From contig CAIYYW010000243.1 in assembly GCA_903930515.1 (NCBI GenBank), positions 1 to 17,994 on the forward strand: a stretch of 17,994 nucleotides of DNA. The letters are read 5' to 3'. A program made the position numbers and the translations under genes. Shown in pieces: positions 13,835 through 17,994 of the stretch. The notes under the pieces were generated by a model that saw nothing but the letters and a program-made list of their open reading frames with translations, was not told where the DNA came from and made no database searches. This DNA comes from an uncultured delta proteobacterium. GTDB taxonomy: Bacteria > RBG-13-61-14 > DRUE01. Each line of letters opens with the position of its first letter. Within the stretch, counting starts at the first letter, position 1.

Positions 13835-16522
13835 ATGACCGAACCGGGAAAAGTACGACTGAGCATAGACGGGAAAGAAATTGAGACGAGTGCCAAAGCG
13901 ACGGTGCTGGATGCGGCGAAGCAGGCCGGGATTCACATCCCGACCCTGTGCGCGGACGATCAGCTCGCGCCTTATGCCGGATGCCGGCTCTGCATTGTGG
14001 AGATAGAAAAGATGCGCGGACTGCCCCCCTCCTGCGCCACCAATGTGGCGGAGGGAATGGTGGTCCGGACCAATACCCCGGAGCTGCACCGGGTCCGGAA
14101 GATGCTGATGGAGATGCTTTTATCCGACCATCCCTACGACTGTCTCGCCTGCGCCAAAAACCTCCATTGCGAGCTTCAGAAAATGGCAGAGGAATTCGGC
14201 ATCCGCGAGCGCAAGCTCCGGCATCTAACCCGCGAGAGCGTCTTGGACGAGTCCAATGCCTTTTATTCCCGGGATATGACAAAATGCGTCCTCTGCGCCA
14301 AGTGCGTGCGCGCCTGCAAAGAGATCAACGGCGTGACTGCGATTGACCTCAGCGGCCGGGGCTTCAACAGCATCGTCCAGCCCTTCGGGGACGGGCCGAT
14401 CAGCGAGAGCGTATGCGAGAGCTGCGGCGAATGCGTGGAGCGGTGCCCGACCGCGGCGCTCAGCATCAAGAAGCAGGTCTGGCCGGACAAGGAAGTTTCA
14501 ACCATTTGCCCCTATTGCGGGACCGGATGCGGGATCCTGCTCGGGATCAAGGACGGAAAAATCGTGGGAGTGCGCGGGGACAAGAACAACCCGGTCAGCC
14601 GGGGGCAGCTCTGCGTGAAGGGAAGGTTCGGCGCGTTTGAATTCATCGGTCATCCTGCCCGCTTGAAAAAGCCTTTGCTCAAAAAGAACGGCGAGTTCGT
14701 GGAAGCGTCCTGGCCGGAGGCCCTGGATTATATGGCGGAAAAGCTCAAGCCCTACATCGGCGCCGACCGGTTCGCCGCGCTCTCTTCCGCCAAATGCACC
14801 AACGAGGAGAACTATTTGATGCAGAAATTCGCCCGGGCCGTGATGAAGACCAATAATATTGATCACTGCGCGAGATTATGCCACGCCTCAACCGTGGCCG
14901 GGCTTGCGGATTCTTTCGGCAGCGGCGCGATGACCAACAGCATTGACGAATTCCGGGACGCCGAGTTGATCCTGGTCACCGGGTCCAATACCACCGAGAA
15001 CCATCCCATCATCGGATACCGCATCCGCGAGGCGCTCCGCAAGGGCGCGAAATTGATCGTGTTTGACCCGCGCGAAACCTGGCTCGCCAACCAGGCCTGG
15101 CTCTGGTGCCGGCAAAAACCCGGAACCGATGTGGCCTGGATCAACGGCCTGATCCGGATCATCTTGAAGGAAGGGCTGGAAAATAAAAAATTCATTTCGG
15201 AGCGGACCGAGGGGTTTGAGGACTTGAAAAAAACCGTTGATAAATACACCCCGGAATATGTCTCCAAGATCAGCGGCGTCCCTGAAGAGCAGCTCTTTCA
15301 AGCCGCCCGCGCTTACGCCACCGCTGGAAAATCCAGCATCCTCTATTCTATGGGCATCACCCAGCACAGCCACGGCACGGACAATGTCCAATCCCTCGCC
15401 AACCTGGCAATGGTCTGCGGACAGATCGGCAGGGCGGCCACCGGCGTCAATCCCCTGCGCGGCCAGAACAATGTCCAGGGGGCCTGCGATTTGGGCGCGC
15501 TCCCCGATGTCTTCCCCGGATATCAAAAAGTCGCGGATGAAGCGCTCCGGAAAAAATTTGAGGACGCCTGGGGGGTTCCGCTTTCATCCCATCCCGGCCT
15601 GACCATCGTGGAGATGCTGAACGCGGCCGCAGACGGAAAGATCAAGGCGCTTTATATTATGGGCGAAAACCCTCTGCTCTCCGACCCGGATTTACATCAT
15701 GTGGAGCAGGGGCTGAAAGCGCTTGATTTTCTGGTGGTGCAGGACATCTTTCTCACCGAAACCGCCCAGCTCGCGGATCTGGTTCTCCCCAGCGCATGTT
15801 TCGCGGAAAAGGAAGGCACTTTCACCAATACCGAGCGGAGGGTGCAGCTATTGAATAAAGCCCTGGACCCGCCCGGGGAGGCCAAACCCGACTGGGAAAT
15901 TATTTGTGAGCTGGCTGACAGATTGGGTTACCCGATGAGCTATCCTGATCCCGCGGAGATTATGGAAGAGGCGCGCAAGCTGACCCCGCAATACCACGGG
16001 ATCAGCCATTCCCGTCTGAAAGGCGGCTGCGATCTGTGCTGGCCCTGCCCGAATCAGGACCATCCCGGCGCCAGGATTCTGCACCAGGATCGGTTCACGC
16101 GCGGGAAGGGGAAATTCACCGCGATTGAGCATCTTGGCCCGGCCGAGCTTCCGGACAAACAGTACCCGTTCACGCTCATCACCGGCAGGATCCTATATCA
16201 TTTCCATACCGGGACCATGACCCGAAAGAGCGCCGGCCTGAACCAGATCGTGCCCGGACCCTATGCCGAGTTGAACCCGGTTGACGCGAAAAAGATGAAA
16301 GTCAAAAACGGGGACCAGCTCCGGGTCGCAAGCCGGCGCGGAGAGATCAAGGTCGCGGCCCGCGTCACCGAGGTGGTCAATATCGGCGAGCTTTTCATCC
16401 CATTCCATTTCTATGAAGGCGCCGCCAATGTCCTCACCAACCCCGCCTTGGACCCGGTGGCGAAGATCCCGGAATTCAAGGTGTGCGCGGTCAAGGTTGA
16501 AAAAGCAGCAGGGGAAAAGTAG
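13835..16522 (+). CDS. fdhA: Formate dehydrogenase catalytic (alpha) subunit, cysteine type
   Basis: An 895-residue cytoplasmic molybdopterin enzyme oxidising formate to CO2 (or reducing CO2). The N-terminal NuoG-like Fe-S chain has [2Fe-2S] C39, C50, C53, C67; His-Cys3 cluster H99, C103, C106, C112; and two [4Fe-4S] clusters C151/C154/C157/C161 and C194/C197/C200/C204. The catalytic part binds a [4Fe-4S] cluster (C225, C228, C232, C260) and a bis-MGD Mo or W cofactor. The metal ligand is C349 with neighbouring H350 in RLCHASTVAGL, where selenium-type enzymes have Sec; the codon is TGC. The C-terminal MGD-binding domain includes TLITGRILYHFHTGTMTR. Unusually, the segment before WPCP reads GGCDLCWPCP, giving C732/C735/C738 in a C-x2-C-x2-C pattern. 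AAGGAG (13821-13826) overlaps the previous gene's stop, so translation is tightly coupled. No transmembrane segment or twin-arginine signal is seen. Confidence 0.93.
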   Translation: MTEPGKVRLSIDGKEIETSAKATVLDAAKQAGIHIPTLCADDQLAPYAGCRLCIVEIEKMRGLPPSCATNVAEGMVVRTNTPELHRVRKMLMEMLLSDHPYDCLACAKNLHCELQKMAEEFGIRERKLRHLTRESVLDESNAFYSRDMTKCVLCAKCVRACKEINGVTAIDLSGRGFNSIVQPFGDGPISESVCESCGECVERCPTAALSIKKQVWPDKEVSTICPYCGTGCGILLGIKDGKIVGVRGDKNNPVSRGQLCVKGRFGAFEFIGHPARLKKPLLKKNGEFVEASWPEALDYMAEKLKPYIGADRFAALSSAKCTNEENYLMQKFARAVMKTNNIDHCARLCHASTVAGLADSFGSGAMTNSIDEFRDAELILVTGSNTTENHPIIGYRIREALRKGAKLIVFDPRETWLANQAWLWCRQKPGTDVAWINGLIRIILKEGLENKKFISERTEGFEDLKKTVDKYTPEYVSKISGVPEEQLFQAARAYATAGKSSILYSMGITQHSHGTDNVQSLANLAMVCGQIGRAATGVNPLRGQNNVQGACDLGALPDVFPGYQKVADEALRKKFEDAWGVPLSSHPGLTIVEMLNAAADGKIKALYIMGENPLLSDPDLHHVEQGLKALDFLVVQDIFLTETAQLADLVLPSACFAEKEGTFTNTERRVQLLNKALDPPGEAKPDWEIICELADRLGYPMSYPDPAEIMEEARKLTPQYHGISHSRLKGGCDLCWPCPNQDHPGARILHQDRFTRGKGKFTAIEHLGPAELPDKQYPFTLITGRILYHFHTGTMTRKSAGLNQIVPGPYAELNPVDAKKMKVKNGDQLRVASRRGEIKVAARVTEVVNIGELFIPFHFYEGAANVLTNPALDPVAKIPEFKVCAVKVEKAAGEK

Positions 16523-16560
16523 CAAGGGACAAGGGAAATATTGTTTCCGGTTCCCGGCTT

Positions 16561-16587
16561 AAAACGCGAAACCCGGCTTCGCTTTTT
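16561..16587. terminator. Bidirectional Rho-independent terminator
   Basis: GCGAA (16566-16570), a 7-base loop and TTCGC (16578-16582) form a hairpin followed by TTTTT on the plus strand and preceded by AAAA, which gives a T run on the minus strand. It lies between the convergent ends of fdhA (16522) and the Fe-S protein gene (16645) and can serve both. Confidence 0.65.
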
Positions 16588-16644
16588 CAAAGCTGCGCAG
16601 GGCAGACCCGAAACCTTTAAAGCCTGAACGCTCCGCCCAATCAA

Positions 16645-17889
16645 TCACCGGAACTTGCGCCACACGCTCCAGGCATTCCGGAGATATCCGGGGGTGCTTT
16701 TGAGCAGGAGCGAGAGCATCGTTGCCGGAGGCGCCTGGTAGTTTCGGTTGGTCTCCATTTCAATGGCTTTCTCCTTGTCGCACGCAACCTTGCACAACCC
16801 GCAGCCGATGCATCTCAGCAACAGATGCTCATAAGTCTTGCCCCGGGTGTCCATCTTGATCGCGGCCATCGGGCAGGCCAAAGCGCATTTGCCGCAATAG
16901 CTGCATTTTGTCGGATCCACCCTGGGCAGGAAATGGGGCGGGGCGATGTTGCCGGGCGCGTTGAATTCGGTAACGGTCCTGAGCATATGACAGCAACAGC
17001 CGCAGCAGGAGCAGGACCCGGAGGTGCCCTGTCCCGACTCCTCATAGATCATCCAGTTCACCAGACCCGCGGCTTCCGCCTCCATCTTGATCTCCAGAGC
17101 TTCCTTCTTGCTAACCTTCCGGTGCAATCCGCGCGCCACCGCAACCTCGGTCCAGGGGCCCATCATCAGGCAGTTCTCCTTCGGCCTCCCGCAACCCCGG
17201 CCCATAATTTCCTCCGCCATCCGGCATTGGCAATTGGTCACCCCGAAAGATGAATACCGGTCCAGGATCCCCTCCATCTGGTCGGCCGGAAGGGCCATCG
17301 GATGCGCCCCGATCGCCTGCCCGACCGGCACATAGCGCACAATCGGAGAAGCATGCTCGGCGTAATCCACGAAGTATCCGGTCTCCCACAAAGCCTCAAA
17401 CAACGCGGCGAAGCCGCGGTTCCAATCCGTGAGCGAATCCATTGAGGTCCGCATCATTGAATGTTCAAAGGCGCCCGGCACAATCGGCATCAAATAAAAA
17501 ATCCTGGTCCCGTCCTTCTCCCGGCTGATGATCACCCGCTTCTCAAACGCCAGCCGGTCCATAATCAAAGCCGCCTCCGACTCCGTCCGATGCTCCGCCT
17601 TGGCCAACTCCGAAGCGCTCTTGCCGAACAGCGGCCTAAGATGCCTCACCAATCCCGCCTCTTCCTCCGTGAACATATGCCGGATCAACGCGATCAGCTC
17701 GTCGCAAATCGGAGGCCCCAACAGCAACGGGCTGGAATATAACTTGGAAACTTCCAGCAACGCCGATGCCACTTCCGGATAGTCCCCGATACTCCGCATC
17801 CGGACCTTACGAGCCTTAGCCTCCTTCGGCCCGATCACGCCCGCCTCAATCCGGATGATCCTGCTCCGCGCTTCTTTCTCCTTGCTCAT
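16645..17889 (-). CDS. Winged-helix-like and multi-cluster 4Fe-4S protein
   Basis: A 414-residue protein of a family I know only as 4Fe-4S dicluster proteins in anaerobes. Residues about 72-135 look like a winged helix (TEEEAGLVRHLRPLFGKSA through RVIISREKDGTRIFYL). The middle (about 135-300) has NCQCR (C220, C222), C233, C240 and a dense cysteine run at 293-300 (C293, C295, C296, C298, C299, C300) before HML. The C-terminus has two classical [4Fe-4S] motifs, C329/C332/C335/C339 and C360/C363/C366/C370. No membrane helix or signal is evident. It could be a redox-responsive regulator, an assembly factor or an electron carrier; the neighbouring formate dehydrogenase makes a link plausible but unproven. 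It has no Shine-Dalgarno site, and a promoter ends 6 bases before the ATG. Confidence 0.75.
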   Translation of the reverse strand: MSKEKEARSRIIRIEAGVIGPKEAKARKVRMRSIGDYPEVASALLEVSKLYSSPLLLGPPICDELIALIRHMFTEEEAGLVRHLRPLFGKSASELAKAEHRTESEAALIMDRLAFEKRVIISREKDGTRIFYLMPIVPGAFEHSMMRTSMDSLTDWNRGFAALFEALWETGYFVDYAEHASPIVRYVPVGQAIGAHPMALPADQMEGILDRYSSFGVTNCQCRMAEEIMGRGCGRPKENCLMMGPWTEVAVARGLHRKVSKKEALEIKMEAEAAGLVNWMIYEESGQGTSGSCSCCGCCCHMLRTVTEFNAPGNIAPPHFLPRVDPTKCSYCGKCALACPMAAIKMDTRGKTYEHLLLRCIGCGLCKVACDKEKAIEMETNRNYQAPPATMLSLLLKSTPGYLRNAWSVWRKFR

Positions 17890-17895
17890 AATAAG

Positions 17896-17924
17896 ATGGT
17901 AGCCCGGCCCGACCGGGGGGTCAA
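17896..17924 (-). promoter_or_regulatory. Promoter of the winged-helix Fe-S gene, apparently leaderless
   Basis: On the minus strand, TTGACC (17924-17919), exactly 17 bases, and TACCAT (17901-17896) sit upstream of ATG 17889 with only 6 bases between the -10 and the start codon. The -35 matches five of six consensus bases, the -10 four. No ribosome site is present, so the mRNA should begin at or next to the AUG. Confidence 0.55.
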
Positions 17925-17937
17925 CGCCCGATTATTT

Positions 17938-17966
17938 TAGACAGGCGGAGCGGTCTGATATATAAT
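17938..17966 (+). promoter_or_regulatory. Strong sigma-70-type promoter for the right-edge gene
   Basis: TAGACA (17938-17943), a 17-base spacer and a perfect TATAAT (17961-17966) precede the start codon at 17987. It is divergent from the Fe-S gene promoter, with only 13 bases between the two -35 elements, so the two could share a regulator. Confidence 0.7.
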
Positions 17967-17986
17967 ACACAAAACAGGAGGTTGGG

Positions 17987-17994
17987 ATGAAAAA
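17987..17994 (+). CDS. Start of a further gene, cut by the window edge
   Basis: ATGAAAA at the right edge follows a strong Shine-Dalgarno site AGGAGG (17976-17981) by 5 bases and a near-consensus promoter. Only two codons and part of a third are visible (Met-Lys), so no function can be given. Confidence 0.7.

Noticed and set aside
14879-14881. Selenocysteine at the formate dehydrogenase active site
   Set aside because: The codon is TGC, not TGA, and the reading frame is open throughout.
13835-16522. Reading fdhA as NuoG of a respiratory complex I
   Set aside because: The active-site LCHASTVAGL motif and MGD-binding domain are those of formate dehydrogenase, and no complex I membrane subunits are present.
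1-17994. CRISPR arrays, insertion sequences or phage genes
   Set aside because: No regularly spaced repeats, transposase or integrase motifs, or terminal repeats were seen, despite tRNA genes at the left edge that could serve as integration sites.

Overview
The window is GC-rich bacterial chromosome with ordinary gene density. It has no phage, transposon or CRISPR signature. The metabolism it encodes (a molybdenum/tungsten formate dehydrogenase with soluble NuoE/NuoF-type diaphorase parts, many low-potential Fe-S proteins, a DUF362 protein) points to a strict anaerobe of acetogenic, syntrophic or fermentative type. Exported proteins with signal peptides and a family 9 glycosyltransferase suggest a Gram-negative-type envelope. 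I cannot place it taxonomically from the sequence alone. A candidate phylum such as Omnitrophota, or a deltaproteobacterial-type anaerobe, would fit, but this is inference.

Layout. (1) 1-161: two serine tRNA genes in tandem on the minus strand, GCU (cut by the left edge) and UGA. (2) 264-2160, plus strand: a four-helix membrane protein of unknown function, then a Tim44-like membrane protein with a polyglycine linker and two zinc ribbons. (3) 2241-4883, minus strand: an orphan DUF433 antitoxin-like protein, then an exported zinc-dependent phospholipase C-like protein 18 bases downstream of a DUF362 Fe-S-type protein (probable two-gene operon). (4) 5034-8909, plus strand: a large exported PQQ-type beta-propeller protein, a 369-base stretch with no confident gene (it holds a nested inverted repeat and an open frame that may be a gene remnant), and an exported endonuclease/exonuclease/phosphatase-family hydrolase. 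(5) 9040-10071: a glycosyltransferase family 9 (heptosyltransferase-like) gene. (6) 10188-16522: the metabolic core, an operon for a formate dehydrogenase: a NuoE-like [2Fe-2S] subunit; a 1027-residue fusion of Trx-like Fe-S domain, NuoF and GltD/NfnB-type flavoprotein; and the catalytic subunit with cysteine, not selenocysteine, in the active site. A bidirectional terminator follows. (7) 16645-17889, minus strand, convergent: a winged-helix-like plus multi-Fe-S protein. (8) 17987-end: the first codons of another plus-strand gene behind a near-consensus promoter.

How the genes work together: the three plus-strand redox genes should form one cytoplasmic complex. Formate is oxidised at the Mo/W site of FdhA. 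Electrons pass along its N-terminal Fe-S chain to NuoE and NuoF, where NAD(H) binds at FMN. The extra GltD/NfnB-like module adds a second flavin and a probable NADP(H) site, so the complex may couple formate, NAD and NADP, and perhaps ferredoxin by flavin-based electron bifurcation. That coupling is the most interesting hypothesis in the window. A second theme is translation initiation. Three genes without a Shine-Dalgarno sequence (4883, 9040, 17889) each have a -10-like hexamer 6-10 bases before the start codon, which suggests leaderless mRNAs, while most other genes have strong Shine-Dalgarno sites.
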